Shown here one piece after another: positions 1 to 12,420 of a stretch of DNA of 64,000 bases (the stretch's first letter is position 1; every line of letters begins with the position of its first letter). A program made the translations under genes and the position numbers. The DNA comes from Scylla paramamosain. Taxonomy: Eukaryota > Arthropoda > Malacostraca > Decapoda > Portunidae. The stretch lies in assembly GCF_035594125.1 (NCBI RefSeq), contig NC_087151.1, forward strand, positions 23,171,079 to 23,235,078, written 5' to 3'. The notes beneath the pieces were generated by a model, which searched no databases, was not told where the DNA came from, and was given only the letters and a program-made list of their open reading frames with translations.

Positions 1-1503
1 AAACACTTATAATACACGTCTCTTATAATATCGGTTTATTTTATATATAGGGTTGTTAGCATGCATATTGGCGTTTTTATACCTAACAAGCTCAAAAACA
101 CTGAAAAGACACGTTTTTTGGTAATACCGCATTGTTTACCTGTATAGAATGCTTCGCATACTTTTTAACGTTTTGGTACTTAACAATGAGAAAAAAAAAA
201 CACTCAAAATATACCTTTTTTGTAATGTTGCTCTGCTTTTATATATACAGTAATATTCAAGTGTTTTTGTGTTTGGGTACCAAAGAAGCTCAGAAAAAGT
301 CATTATGCACGCGTCTCATATGTCTTTTCGTTTACCCATATAGAGTGGTTTGCATGCATTTTGATGTTTTAGTACCTAACGAGCACAAACACACTTACAA
401 TACAAGTTTTTGGAAACTTTTTTTTTTTTTTGTTCTTCTTCAGATCAGTTGATTTGTATGCATTTTGGCGTTTTGTTAATTAATAAAGTGAAAAACACCC
501 AAAACGCACGATTTTGGTAATGTTCTGTATCTCCCTATAGTTTTTTTTTTTTTCACACGTTTTAGTGTTTTGGTACCTAAGCTCAGAATTACTCATTATA
601 CACGTTTCTGTTAATATCATTTCGTTTCCCTATATAGGCATTTTCCTTGTAAGAAGTAAAAAAAAAAAAACAAAAAAAACTCACTTCACGATTTCGGTAA
701 TGTTATTCCGTTTGACCATAAAAGGTGTTTTGCATGCGTTTGAGTATTTTGGTATGGAAGAAGCTTAAAAACATATAAGCTACGTTTTTGTTATTCTTGA
801 TTTCTATTCCCATATAAGGTGCTTTCCATGCTTTGTAACGTTTTTGTGCCTAATATTTTGAAAAACAATCAAAAGACACATTTCTGGTTTTCATTACCTC
901 ATATAGAGAGCTTTTGATGCATTTTGGAGTTTTGATTATTGACAATGTGAAATACTCTCAAAATGCACTTTTTTCGTAATGTTCTGTTTCTCTATATTAA
1001 ATGATATTCACGCGTTTTAGCATTTTGGTATCTAAGAATCTAAAAAGAAGCACTCATAAAGCACGTTTCTGATAATATCGTTTTGTTTCGTCATAGAGGG
1101 TATTTTTCATGCATTTGGACGTTTGTGTTCCTAAGAAGTTAAAAATACTCAAAGTACATATTTTTGGAAATGTTATTCTGTTTCTCCATTAGAATGTTCT
1201 ACATGCGTTTTAGTATTTTGGTACGTAAGAAGGTTTAACACTCCAAAGAAACGTTTTTGGTAATGTTTTTTTTACAATATAGGGTGGTTTCCATGTTTTT
1301 TTAATGTTTTGGTGTCTAACACGCTCAAAAATATTCAAACGACACATGTCATTTCGTTTCACCATATACAGCATGCATTTTGGCGTTTTAGTACCTAACG
1401 TAGTAAAAAAAAAAAAAAGTCAAAATAAACGTTTTTTACTAAAGTTCTAAATCTTCAGATGGTGTGTTTTTCATGCGTTTTAGAGTTTTGGTTCCTAAAA
1501 AAG
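1..1503 (+). repeat. 97-bp satellite array, duplicated segment copy 1
   Basis: AT-rich degenerate tandem monomers of about 97 bp, read on the + strand. Each monomer has a TGCATGCRTTTT start, a GCGTTTTGGTACCTAA-like core, a CTCAAAAACACTC segment and a CCATATAG end. This stretch matches about 40202-41700 in the same orientation and the reverse complement of 2612-4100, down to shared poly-A and poly-T runs. It begins at the window edge, so the duplication probably extends further left. Small open frames in it are artefacts of low-complexity AT sequence. Confidence 0.9.
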
Positions 1504-1982
<479 letters not shown>

Positions 1983-2502
1983 CAAGAAATGTCCCCAGGG
2001 CGGACTGCTATTCTGATAATGACCCTAAGTGTCTTGACACCACCGTCAACTTTCTCTTCATTAACTTCTGCAACATTCGCGGTCTAAGATCTAATTTTCA
2101 ATCAGTAGAACACCACCTCTCCTCTTCTAAACCTCATCTTCTTTTCCTCACTGAAAATCAGGTATCTGAGGCAAGTGACAGTAGGCCCTTTTTCTGTTCC
2201 CTCCTACTTTCTCTATCCTCATTTTCAATTCAAAGCTGGATGTTGCGTTTATGTGCGAAACGACATAACCTGTTCTCGTGCCCGCGCTCTTGAATCTTCT
2301 GAGTTTTCCACCATCTGGCTAAGACTTCAGAGTCACTCTCAAACTAAATTCAGCTGTGCTGTATAAATCTCACCTAATTCCTCTGACTACAAGAAATTCT
2401 TTGACTACTTAACTTCCAAAATGAAGCATATTCTGACTCTCTTCCCTTTTGCAGAGATCTCCATTTTTGGAGACATTAATGTTCACCACCAGCTTTGGCT
2501 TT

Positions 2503-2508
<6 letters not shown>
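1983..2508 (+). mobile_element. LINE-A fragment, endonuclease domain only
   Basis: This is the N-terminal part of an APE-type endonuclease. Translated pieces (for example INFCNIRGLRSNFQSV and CAVYISPNSSDY-like sequence) match the minus-strand element at 31263-34588. The coding frame has stops and frame changes, so it is dead. The fragment ends at the sequence equivalent to about position 33779 of that element and runs straight into a TA tract. The next part of the LINE, after about 260 missing bases, appears 39 kb away at 41869. Confidence 0.85.
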
Positions 2509-2600
<92 letters not shown>

Positions 2601-2604
2601 TTTT
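2509..2604. repeat. (TA)n microsatellite and T run at a junction
   Basis: About 82 bp of TA followed by T-rich sequence. It joins a truncated LINE-A fragment on the left to inverted satellite on the right, so it marks a rearrangement breakpoint. Confidence 0.95.
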
Positions 2605-5353
2605 CTTTTTTAGGAACCAAAACTCTAAAACGCATGAAAAACACACCATCTGAAGATTTAGAACTTTAGTAAAAAACGTTTATTTTGACTTTTTTTTTTT
2701 TTTACTACGTTAGGTACTAAAACGCCAAAATGCATGCTGTATATGGTGAAACGAAATGACATGTGTCGTTTGAATATTTTTGAGCGTGTTAGACACCAAA
2801 ACATTAAAAAAACATGGAAACCACCCTATATTGTAAAAAAAACATTACCAAAAACGTTTCTTTGGAGTGTTAAACCTTCTTACGTACCAAAATACTAAAA
2901 CGCATGTAGAACATTCTAATGGAGAAACAGAATAACATTTCCAAAAATATGTACTTTGAGTATTTTTAACTTCTTAGGAACACAAACGTCCAAATGCATG
3001 AAAAATACCCTCTATGACGAAACAAAACGATATTATCAGAAACGTGCTTTATGAGTGCTTCTTTTTAGATTCTTAGATACCAAAATGCTAAAACGCGTGA
3101 ATATCATTTAATATAGAGAAACAGAACATTACGAAAAAAGTGCATTTTGAGAGTATTTCACATTGTCAATAATCAAAACTCCAAAATGCATCAAAAGCTC
3201 TCTATATGAGGTAATGAAAACCAGAAATGTGTCTTTTGATTGTTTTTCAAAATATTAGGCACAAAAACGTTACAAAGCATGGAAAGCACCTTATATGGGA
3301 ATAGAAATCAAGAATAACAAAAACGTAGCTTATATGTTTTTAAGCTTCTTCCATACCAAAATACTCAAACGCATGCAAAACACCTTTTATGGTCAAACGG
3401 AATAACATTCCCGAAATCGTGAAGTGAGTTTTTTTTTTTTTTTTTTTTTTACTTCTTACAAGGAAAATGCCTATATAGGGAAACGAAATGATATTAACAG
3501 AAACGTGTATAATGAGTATTTCTGAGCTTAGGTACCAAAACACTAAAACGTGTGAAAAAAAAAAAAAACTATAGGGAGATACAGAACATTACCAAAATCG
3601 TGCGTTTTGGGTGTTTTTCACTTTATTAATTAACAAAACGCCAAAATGCATACAAATCAACTGATCTGAAGAAGAACAAAAAAAAAAAAAGTTTCCAAAA
3701 ACTTGTATTGTAAGTGTGTTTGTGCTCGTTAGGTACTAAAACATCAAAATGCATGCAAACCACTCTATATGGGTAAACGAAAAGACATATGAGACGCGTG
3801 CATAATGACTTTTTCTGAGCTTCTTTGGTACCCAAACACAAAAACACTTGAATATTACTGTATATATAAAAGCAGAGCAACATTACAAAAAAGGTATATT
3901 TTGAGTGTTTTTTTTTTTTCTGATTGTTAAGTACCAAAACGTTAAAAAGTATGCGAAGCATTCTATACAGGTAAACAATGCGGCATTACCAAAAAACGTG
4001 TCTTTTCAGTGTTTTTGAGCTTGTTAGGTATAAAAACGCCAATATGCATGCTAACAACCCTATATATAAAATAAACCGATATTATAAGAGACGTGTATTA
4101 TAAGTGTTTTTTTTAGCTTCTTTGGTACCAAAACGCTAAAACAGAACAAAATTACCAGGTACCAAAACACCAAATGTATGCAAAGTACCCTATAAACGGA
4201 AAGAAAAGACATTACGAGAAGCGTGTATTGTGAGTGCTTTTGAACTTTTTAGGTACCAAAACTATAAAACACGTGAATAGCACTTTATATGGAGAAACAC
4301 ATCATCATCAAAAATATTTATTTTCATTTTATTTCTTCAAATTGTTATATACCAAAACGCCAAAATCCCTGCAAAGCACATTATTGAAGAAACGAAATGA
4401 CATTACCAGAAAAGTGTCTTATGAGTATCTTTGAGTGTGTTAGGTACGAAAATGCTTAAAGATATGTAAAGCACCCTGCATAATGGAAAACATAACCAAA
4501 AACGTGTTTTTTTTTTTTTTTGTAGCTTCTTCCTTATCGCAACACTAAACGCATGCAAAAGAGCCTTTATAAGGAAACACAATAACATCAGTAAAAATGT
4601 ATGTTTCCAGTATTTTTGAGCTTATTAGGTAGGGAAACATCAAAATACGTGGATATTACTCTATATGATGAAATAAATGATATCATCAGAAATGTGTATG
4701 TATGTTTTTGAGATTCTTAGGCACCAAGAGTAAAAAACGCGTGAATAATATTATATATGGAGAAACAGAACACCTTTACCAAAAACATGCATTTTGAGTT
4801 TTTTTTTTTTTTTTTTTTTGACAATGTTAAGAATCAAAACGTCAAAATCCAGCACTGTATACGGGGAAGGGAAACGACATTACCAGAGATGTGTCTTTTT
4901 AGTGTTTTTTTTTTTTTTTTAGCATGTTAGGCAGCAAACACTAAAATCCATGGATAGCACCCTATATTGGAATACAAAACAATATTTCCAAAAAAGTTTT
5001 TTTTCATTGATGAGAAGCTTCTTATGTATCAAAATGCTAAAACGCATGTTAAAAACATTTTATGGAAAAACAGAATAACATTACCAAAAATGTTTATTTT
5101 TAGTGTTTTTGAGCTTATTAGGTACAGAAGTGACAAAATGCATGCATAGTACCCTATATGGTGAAAAGAACGTAATTACCAGACGCGTGTATTATGAATG
5201 TCATTGACCTTAAGGAACTAAACTCTAAAAGGCATGAAGAGCAATCTACATATAGATTGCACAAAAATGCGAAAATACATAGAAAACACCATATATTCTA
5301 ATGCAAGAGAACATTACGAAAATTAAAATTTGAGTGTTATGTGTTTATGGAGT
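2605..5353 (-). repeat. satellite array, inverted duplicated segment copy 2
   Basis: Satellite read on the - strand. It is a near copy of the reverse complement of 38948-41734. The match runs from the monomer beside the TA tract out to about 5353 (38948 in the other arm), where similarity stops within a monomer. Diagnostic shared details include the AAGGAACTAAACTCTAAAAGG stretch near 5212 and poly-T runs at equivalent places. Differences between the arms are mostly single bases and homopolymer lengths. Confidence 0.9.
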
Positions 5354-6675
5354 GGTTTGGGTACCTAATAAACTCGAAAACACCCTAAACACAAGTTTTT
5401 TGGTAATATTGTTCTGTTCCTCCAGAAATGGTGTTTTACATGTATTTTAGAGTTTTGGTACGTAAGAGGCTCAAAAACATTTAAAATACATGATTTGTTA
5501 GTAATGTTTAGTTTTCCCAAATGAGATGTTTTCCATGCTTTTAGCTTTTTGGTGCCTTGTATGCTCAAAACAAGAAAATGACAGGTTTCTGGTAATGTTG
5601 TTTCATTACCCGATATAAGATGCTTTCCATGCATTTTGTAGGTTTGGTATCTAACAAGACGAAAAAAAACAACACTTAAAATACACTCTTTTGATGAAGT
5701 TGTTCTGTATTATCCATTTTATTTATTTATTTATTTATTTATTTATTTTATTTATTTATTTTTTTTTGCTTGCGTTTTAGTGTTTTGGTACGTAACTAGT
5801 TTGAAAACAATAAAAAAAAACACTTTTTTGGTGATGTTTTCTTTTCTAATTTCGTGTGCTTTGTATGCACTTTGGCGTTTTGGTACCTACTATTCATAAT
5901 ACAGGTTATTGGTATTGTAGTTCTGTTTCTTCATATAGATTTCTTTTCATGCATTTTGTCGTTTTGGTGCCTAACACGGTAAATAAGACTCATAATGCAC
6001 ATTTTTGTTAATTACATTCTGTTACTAAACATAAAGTAATATTAACATGTTTTAGCGTTTCAGCACCAGTGAACCTTAAAAACACTTGTCAAATACGTTT
6101 GTAATACTCTCATTGTATCCACATATTAGCATATTTCCATGTGTTTTGGCGTTTTGATAAACTCAAACAGACTCAAATCATCCATTTTTTGTAATGATCT
6201 TTTTCACCAGAAAGTGTATTTTTCTTTCCATTTTAGAGTTTTGGTATGTTACAAGCTTAATAACCGTCAAAATACACGATTTTGGTAATATTCTTTAATT
6301 TTCTTATATCGGGTGTTTTCCATGCTTTTTAGTGTTTTCGTTGCTGATATGCTCAAAAACACGCAAATGACACGTTTCTGGACCTTTCATCTCATTATTG
6401 TATATAGAGTGTTTTGCTTGCATTTTGGGGTTTTGTTACCTAACAAATTCAAAAATCAATAAAAATACATTTAAAATTAAGTTGTTCGATTTCTCCATAA
6501 ATGAGTCTTATGTTTTGAATGCGTTTTAGCGTTTCGGCACGTAAACAGTTGAAAACCATCAAAACCCACGTTTTTCGGTAATGTTATTTTATTTTCAAAT
6601 ATAGTGTGTTTTGCATGCATTTTGACGTTTTAGTACCTAGCAAATTCAAAAACATTTATAATACATATTTTTACT
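5354..6675 (+). repeat. 97-bp satellite array
   Basis: Plus-strand monomers between the inverted duplicate and the Polinton. A (TTTA)n tract lies at about 5718-5762. No gene is visible. The last monomer is cut in its second half, where the element begins. Confidence 0.85.
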
Positions 6676-6688
6676 AGGCGGAAGACAT

Positions 6689-9296
6689 ATGACGCTCATT
6701 AAAGATGTGGAGAAGCTGCACCAGAAATTGTCGAGTAGCTCTCCCACTCCAGAGGGTCATCAGTTTTGCAAAATATGTTTCAGCTCATTTTCCAAGTCTG
6801 TCAGTTTGAGCGATTACGAGTGCCATTGCGACTTCACTCAAACTCTTCTTTTTTTTCCAGGTGATGCTGAAAAAGTAAAATTCAAAAATTTTGCCTACAC
6901 CTATCAGCCTTTCTACTTAGCATTTTTTTTATTTTGAAACTATGATAAAACCTAAGGAGAATAGGAGTGTGATAGCTGAACGTTATTTCGGCGAGGATCC
7001 CGTGAATAATTTCATTGATAGTCTCTCCGAAGCTTGCCGAAGTAAGTAGTTAGCTATCCAATTAGCATGTCTGCAGAGGCGAAAGTCCACTTCTAACGTC
7101 AGCGCCACTGCGAACTCTGCCGTCAACCCTTTAATGTGAAAACCCCACCTCATAAATATCACGACCACTCATTACCACAAAATAATTACAAGGGGGCATT
7201 GTGCGCACGATGCAACCTGCAGTGTCGTGACATGAGGAAGTATCTCATTTCTCTGGCGCATAATATGAGCTTTGATGTCTCCTTAATCATAAAAGACCTT
7301 CAGTTGCCAGAGTTACACGTGGACATCCTTGCCAAGTCAGAATCGCATTTATTGAAAGTAAGGATTAAGGAATTGCAGTTTCAGGACATGTTTTCCATTA
7401 TGAATGCCGGCCTCAGTCATCTCGCTCAGAGTCACATGCAGGCGGGCTATGACACGCGTTACGCCCAGAAGATGCTGAATTACCTCCCCGAGGATGTAAG
7501 ACGTGTAATTTGGACACAAAAACAGTTTCTTTGTTATGAGTACATCACCGACTTTGCCCGCTTAGAAGATCAGCAATTGCCACCCCGTGAAGCATTTTAT
7601 GACACGCTCAAGGAGAAGGCTCTGTCACCTGGAAAATATAAACATGAATGAACATGAATGAATATGAATATGAAGTATGGCATCCTGTCACACTTTAGGT
7701 GATTACATAAAAATGTATTGTGAGATTGATGTGGGGTTATTAGACGACACATATCTCAAATATAGATCATACCTGCATGAATTTTATGAACTGGACGTGG
7801 CACATTATATGTCACTGTCTTCTTATGCTTATGACGCTTTTTTTTAAACTCGACAGGCGTTCAATTTGATCCGCCTTACGATCCTAACATGTATCACCTG
7901 ATCAAAAGAAATGTACGAGGAGGCTTTGTAACTTGTGTCAGACCACACCTGCAGTCAAACCACGAACCCAACGGTGGACCCGGCACCTATGTGTTCTATC
8001 TGGACTATATTTCATTATATGCAACATTTATGTGTTCCCCCCTGCCTATGGGCAACATCAAAAAACTTTCTCAGTCAGAGATGGATGATTTTTTTGAAGA
8101 TGGCATCCAGAATCACGCGACAGATGGTGACATCGGTTACTGGCTGCATTTGGACGCCTACGATGTTTCCCCCGACGTGGCCCGGTTGATGGACGAGTTC
8201 TCTCTGTGCCTCGCACACATGACTTTTACAGAAGATGACATCTTGCCATACAGTAAAAGACTGTTAGAAGCTGAGGGTCGTAAGCTGGAGAGGAAAAATC
8301 ACAAACTCGTGGCAAGTCATAAGGGGCTGAAAGATCATCTCATCAGTCTGGAATTGCTGCAACTTTTACTCTCACTTGGACTGCAAAATATAATGTGTCC
8401 ATGCTATATGTAGCTTTAGACAGGCTCCATACCTGAAACCTTTCATAGAAAGGAACGTTACTCAGCATAAAAATGAGACGTGCACCATTAAAAATCGCAT
8501 TTGCAAACTGATGTCAAACGCAGTTTATGGCAGATCCATGTTATCTGAAGTGAAGTATGGCCTCTAACAGAAATTAGTGACAAAAAGAAAGTCTCTCCTG
8601 AAGTATGCAAGAAATCCATCCTTTAAAAGGGTACACCAATTAGGCGAGGACCGAGTCATATGCGTCAACAGTAAGAATACGATTAAAATCAGTCAGCCAA
8701 ATTACTTGGAATACCATATTTTAGAAGTGGCAAAGAAGTACATGTACAACTTTTGGTATCGTTTCATCAAAGCTAATTATGGGGAGAGAGCTAAATTGGC
8801 TTGTAAAGATACTGACAGTTTCATATTCAGTTTGCACATACCTACAAACTTAAATGATGAACTGAAACATGGACCCATGGCAAATTTTCTCGACACCAGA
8901 AACTTTGCTTCAGATCACATGTGTTTTAATGGGGAGCGGAAGGGTCAACTAGGCTTGCTGAAATCTAAAACCGGATCCACGCTCCTCAAAGAGGCAATCA
9001 TATTAAAACTAAAGATGTATTTGCCGCTGTTGGAAGATGACAAGCAAGTATCTCTAGGTAAAGGCATTCCGACTCACCATCAGCAAAATATATTGCATCA
9101 GCAGTATAGGGAAACACTTAATAATGTCGCATGTGGGATGGTGGATTGCTATAATATCAGAAAATGTGAAAGGGTAAGCGTACATTGTCACATTTTGACG
9201 ACAAACGCTTTCACGTATTACCACCCCGACAATGATCAGCGGGAAAGAGATGTGGAGAAGAATATGGATGAGGAGGTGGCAGAGGATGTGGAGTAG
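6689..9296 (+). pseudogene. polB: Protein-primed family B DNA polymerase (broken)
   Basis: In Polintons this enzyme copies the element by protein-primed synthesis in the nucleus. The remains, in order, are a Cys/His zinc-like region (CKICFSSF...CHC, about 6767-6840), a fragment with YFGEDPVNNFIDSL (about 6985), exonuclease motif II (HNMSFD, about 7260), exonuclease motif III (YCEIDVGLLDD, about 7718-7750), palm motif A (DYISLY, about 8008), motif B (KLMSNAVYG, about 8505-8530) and motif C (DTDS, about 8811). Reading alternates between frames: frame 2 for 6689-7651 and 7860-8413, frame 0 for about 7690-7847 and from 8415 on, with a TAA at 8565. About 870 codons remain against roughly 1000 or more in intact relatives, and the N-terminal part is missing. 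It cannot make a polymerase. Confidence 0.9.
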
Positions 9297-9359
9297 GAGG
9301 AGGAGGAGGAGGAGGAGGAGGAGGAGGAGGAGGAGGAGGAGGGGGAGGGGGAGGATGGG
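9297..9359 (+). repeat. (GGA)n tract after the polymerase stop
   Basis: GAG/GGA triplet expansion directly after the polymerase TAG. Read in the polymerase frame it would encode a long acidic glutamate tail ending in GEGEDG. Proline- and serine-rich frames on the other strand are shadows of this repeat. Confidence 0.85.
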
Positions 9360-9456
9360 ATAACGAGTGGACTGTGGCGTGATCGGGAGAGACTTTCCAC
9401 ATTATTCACATCATAATTAAGGGGTGGAGACAGACCGCGTTGGCTAGCAGCTGCCA

Positions 9457-9640
9457 TTCATGTAATGTAAGAACATTTGTATTGACCACGTGGTTAAGGA
9501 GGAGGATGAGGGGGATTGTTCATGTAATGTAAGAACATTTGTACTGTCCACGTGGGATAAGGAGGAGAAAGAGGAAAAGGAGGAAGAGGAGAAGGAGGTA
9601 ATGTAAGAACATTTGTACTTAGGTTAAGGAGAGGGAACAG
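9457..9640 (+). repeat. three spaced direct repeats in the polB-ATPase spacer
   Basis: TAATGTAAGAACATTTGTA occurs three times, at about 9461, 9524 and 9600. In the first two copies it is followed by an E-box-like CCACGTGG and GA-rich DNA. The third copy keeps only the core. No gene is visible between 9360 and 9816. A regulatory role is only a guess. Confidence 0.7.
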
Positions 9641-9749
9641 GAGGTTGAGGAAGAAGCGTGAGTTAGGAGAGATCCACGCCATAATTAGAGGGCAGGGATG
9701 AGGATGCAGCTGGGGAGGCTAGTTATGCTGTTACCTACATGACCATGTA

Positions 9750-9769
9750 AATAAAGGTTAAGCAATAAA
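9750..9769 (+). promoter_or_regulatory. two AATAAA polyadenylation signals
   Basis: AATAAA at 9750 and again at 9764, in the spacer downstream of polB and 50-70 bases before the ATPase start. They could end a polymerase transcript. The motif is short and the assignment rests on position. Confidence 0.4.
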
Positions 9770-9816
9770 TACTGTAAACATATCGAAGCGTCTTTTAGTG
9801 ACCCTCTGAACTTAAC

Positions 9817-10476
9817 ATGGACAAGACATTTAGCAAAGAGATGCTGATTCTCTTCAGATATCCTACACGCATAATTTTCGCAGGTTATACAAATTCCGGC
9901 AAAACACATCTCTGCAATAAAATTATAGAGAAATATCAGCATGGATTTAACAGAATTATTATTTGTGGCGTCTCATTGCATTCGCTGCAGCAGAATTCTC
10001 CTTTTCAAGATAAGGTCAAAGAGCATGAGAAAATTATTGATCCCGTGATGGATGATGACAATCCATATGCCGATCCGCAAACGCACACGCTTTTGATATT
10101 AGATGACAATTTCCTCATGGCTGGCAATTCTCAAACGATAGCAGAGGCCTTTACCAAACGGAGACATAAAAATTTGTCAGTTATAATGATAGCGCAGAAT
10201 GTCTTTTTCCCCGGAAAGTATGCTAGAACGATAACTTTAAATGCCTCGCATTACATTCTTATGAAAAACAGAGATATATATCAAATCGAATGTCTGGGCA
10301 GGTAACTTTATGGAAAGGAGCACGCCAAACACTTTGTGGAAATTTATAAAAATGTCGTGCTTAGACGAGATCACGGTTATTTGTGGTGCGATTCATCCCC
10401 GAACGTACCCAAAGAAATTCAACTGCGCACAAATATTGTGGATGAGCCGCCCTGTGAGAAAGTCTATCTGCTGTGA
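9817..10476 (+). pseudogene. FtsK/HerA-type genome-packaging ATPase (one in-frame stop)
   Basis: The P-loop motor that drives viral or Polinton DNA into capsids. Starting at ATG 9817, Walker A GYTNSGKT is at residues 23-30 and Walker B LLILDD at 92-97, with IMIAQN further on as the sensor-like strand. A TAA at 10303 interrupts the frame after residue 162. The same frame then continues with recognisable family sequence (HGYLWCD...LRTNIVDEPP) to a TGA at 10474. That gives 219 codons in all, close to the usual length of Polinton ATPases. One base change accounts for the break. The frame starting at 10310 is a shadow. Confidence 0.9.
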
Positions 10477-11572
10477 ACGCAGTTTTGGACGAAATTTACC
10501 GGGATATGACGAATCCTGCGGCTTTAGGAGGTGTGCAAGCGCTCTACAGAGAGGGGAAGAAAAGCGATAAGAATCTAACACTCCGCGATGTGAGGGCATT
10601 TTGCAGGGTGTCCGCACTTATACGCCTCACAAGCCGACACTGAAACGTTTTCCGCAATGAAAAATTCTCGCTCCTAAACCGTCCGTCATTTTAACTTGTG
10701 ATTTGGCAGATTTTACAAAGCTGCACAGACACAGTGACGGCATTCGATACATCATGTTTTGCCTGGACGTTTCCAGCAGGTACTTGAAAGTAACAACGCT
10801 GACAAGTAAATCTGGACGCAGTAGCCTGCAAGCGCTTTTAGAGTCGTGAAGTTTTACAGGCGTGTCGCGTCTTTTTTACCGATCATGGATCCGAATTTTA
10901 TAATCAAGCAGTGAAAAAATATCTAACTTTGAAAGGTATTACCTTGTATTCCAATTACTCGCGCGAAACAAAGGCAAGTTTGGCAGAAAGGGTCATCCGA
11001 ACCATAAAGGCGAAAATAAATAAATATCTCACACATAACAATACACTGATGTATATTAACGTCTTGCCCACCCTAATAAACACGTACAATCACACCCCAC
11101 ACCGCGGTTTCGGTGATAACCAAACACCGGCCCAGATTCACCACCTCCACCACCTGTCACAAGTCAGGAGGCAATTTAAACAAATGTATATAAATTGGCC
11201 AAGAGGAGAAAAAGTTGTCATTCACAAATTAGACGTGGGAGACATTGTACACTTAGAAAGTGCTTCCCGAACGCAATTTAAATTCAATAAGGGTTATACC
11301 GTCAACAATATTGAGGAGGTTTTTAAGGTAAGTCATGTGGATTACTCACATTAATCCTTATTTATTACATAAGGGATTTGGTAGGTGAGGAAGTGACTGG
11401 TGCATTCTACAAGGAAGAATTAATCAAGTCCTCTCTTCTGACACATTACCAGGTCGATATATTACGATCAAAGGTCGAGCGAGGTAAAAGAAAGTATTTC
11501 GTCCACTGGCGTGGATATCCAGATAAATTTGACATTTGGATAGATGCGGACAACTTAGTAAGATATGAATGA
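10473..11572 (+). pseudogene. int: Retroviral-type DDE integrase with C-terminal chromodomain (frameshifted)
   Basis: Integrates element DNA into chromosomes. The likely start is a GTG at 10473 overlapping the ATPase stop. The N-terminal part reads to about 10605, then shifts frame. The catalytic triad is visible: Asp in CDLADF (codon 10700), Asp in TDHGSEF (10881) and Glu in LAERVIRTIK (10986), the last two 35 codons apart as expected for D,D-35-E enzymes. Further shifts lie near 10845 and 11355. The last 64 codons (11378-11572) hold a family-typical GAFYKEEL segment and a chromodomain (VERGKRKYFVHWRGYP). The chromodomain may have directed insertion to modified histones. The gene is inactive. 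Confidence 0.88.
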
Positions 11573-11907
11573 GGATAAACCATTTATATAGAAGTACAAG
11601 GATTTTGTTTTCCTCCTCTCTCACGTCTACCCTAAATTGCAGAAGAAGGTTTTGGAGAGTTTGAATAAGCATGAAGTCAATTGCATCTTGGAAATATTCG
11701 CCAACTTTTTGAAGGAACGCCTGACGGACGATGATTCCATCATTAACCGCCTGAAAAAATTCAAGAGTGATATTCGCACTGTAGCCTTGAAGAAGACGCT
11801 CGTGTACAAGCAAAAAAGCCATTCTAATCTCCAAACGAGGTGGCAGCATATTGGCTGCGTTACTCCCGATAGCCGTGTCGGCAATAGCAAGTTTACTACA
11901 GAGATGA
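11565..11907 (+). pseudogene. small Polinton late protein with hydrophobic Gly-rich C-terminus
   Basis: The ATG at 11565 overlaps the integrase stop. A TAG at 11589 breaks the frame early. The body (KVLESLNKHEV...) is helical and charged. At the A run near 11811 the frame shifts, and the shifted frame gives ISKRGGSILAALLPIAVSAI, a basic RGG junction followed by a hydrophobic stretch. This layout is seen in a small protein commonly found beside Polinton capsid genes. Its exact role is not established and a minor virion protein is my inference. The end TGA overlaps the next start as ATGA. Confidence 0.6.
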
Positions 11908-12420
11908 AGGAATATTATTTAGTTCCCATCTCAGTTGCCGAGAGGTGTAAATTTAAACTGGCCGACGTTGCAACTCCGCACCGATTCACGACAAAACAAG
12001 TCAAGAAAAAAAAAAACTTCACTTCTGCCGCCGGTCACCGCTACCACTGTCGCCTCCACTGTGGCACTGCCGTCACGCGCTCCTGTCAATCCGCCCTTGG
12101 ATAATTTAATTCGAGTTGCTGTTCCACCTTCCTTTATAGAATACGGTTTATCTCTCTTGAAATTATTGGAGAATAAACCTGGGATTTCATGGGATGATCA
12201 TGGTAACTTACTTCTGCCATTTTCGGGGATAAGCATGTTTGATCTCATACGAGTACTCGGCAACAGAAAGGGGGACGTGAAAAGAATTTTAGCCGATGAG
12301 CGTCCATTATTATCAATGCTACTTCACTTGGCGCAACTCCCCGCGGGCGCCATCAGAAATACAACTCAACGAAGTAAAATGATAGGCGGCGGGATCGGCC
12401 ACATCTGGGAAGCATATTAA
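11904..12420 (+). pseudogene. Polinton PX-like late protein (one frameshift)
   Basis: The ATG at 11904 overlaps the previous stop (ATGA), suggesting coupled translation or tightly packed late genes. The N-terminus MKEYYLVPISVAER has the LVP signature common in this Polinton family. The frame changes at a run of A residues (about 12004-12014), and the second frame holds a Pro/Thr/Val linker then IEYGLSLLKLLENKPGISWD and a GNLLLPFSGI segment, ending in GGGIGHIWEAY. Repairing one homopolymer would give about 170 codons. The function is unknown; a capsid-associated role is inferred from neighbours and family pattern. Confidence 0.6.

Noticed and set aside
6661..6690. A target-site duplication of the Polinton
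   Set aside because: TTAC occurs on both sides (about 6670 and 18198), but four bases are too few, and the satellite monomer does not resume in register.
10310..10570. A separate small gene after the ATPase
   Set aside because: The true ATPase continuation lies in another frame over the same bases; this frame shows no family match.
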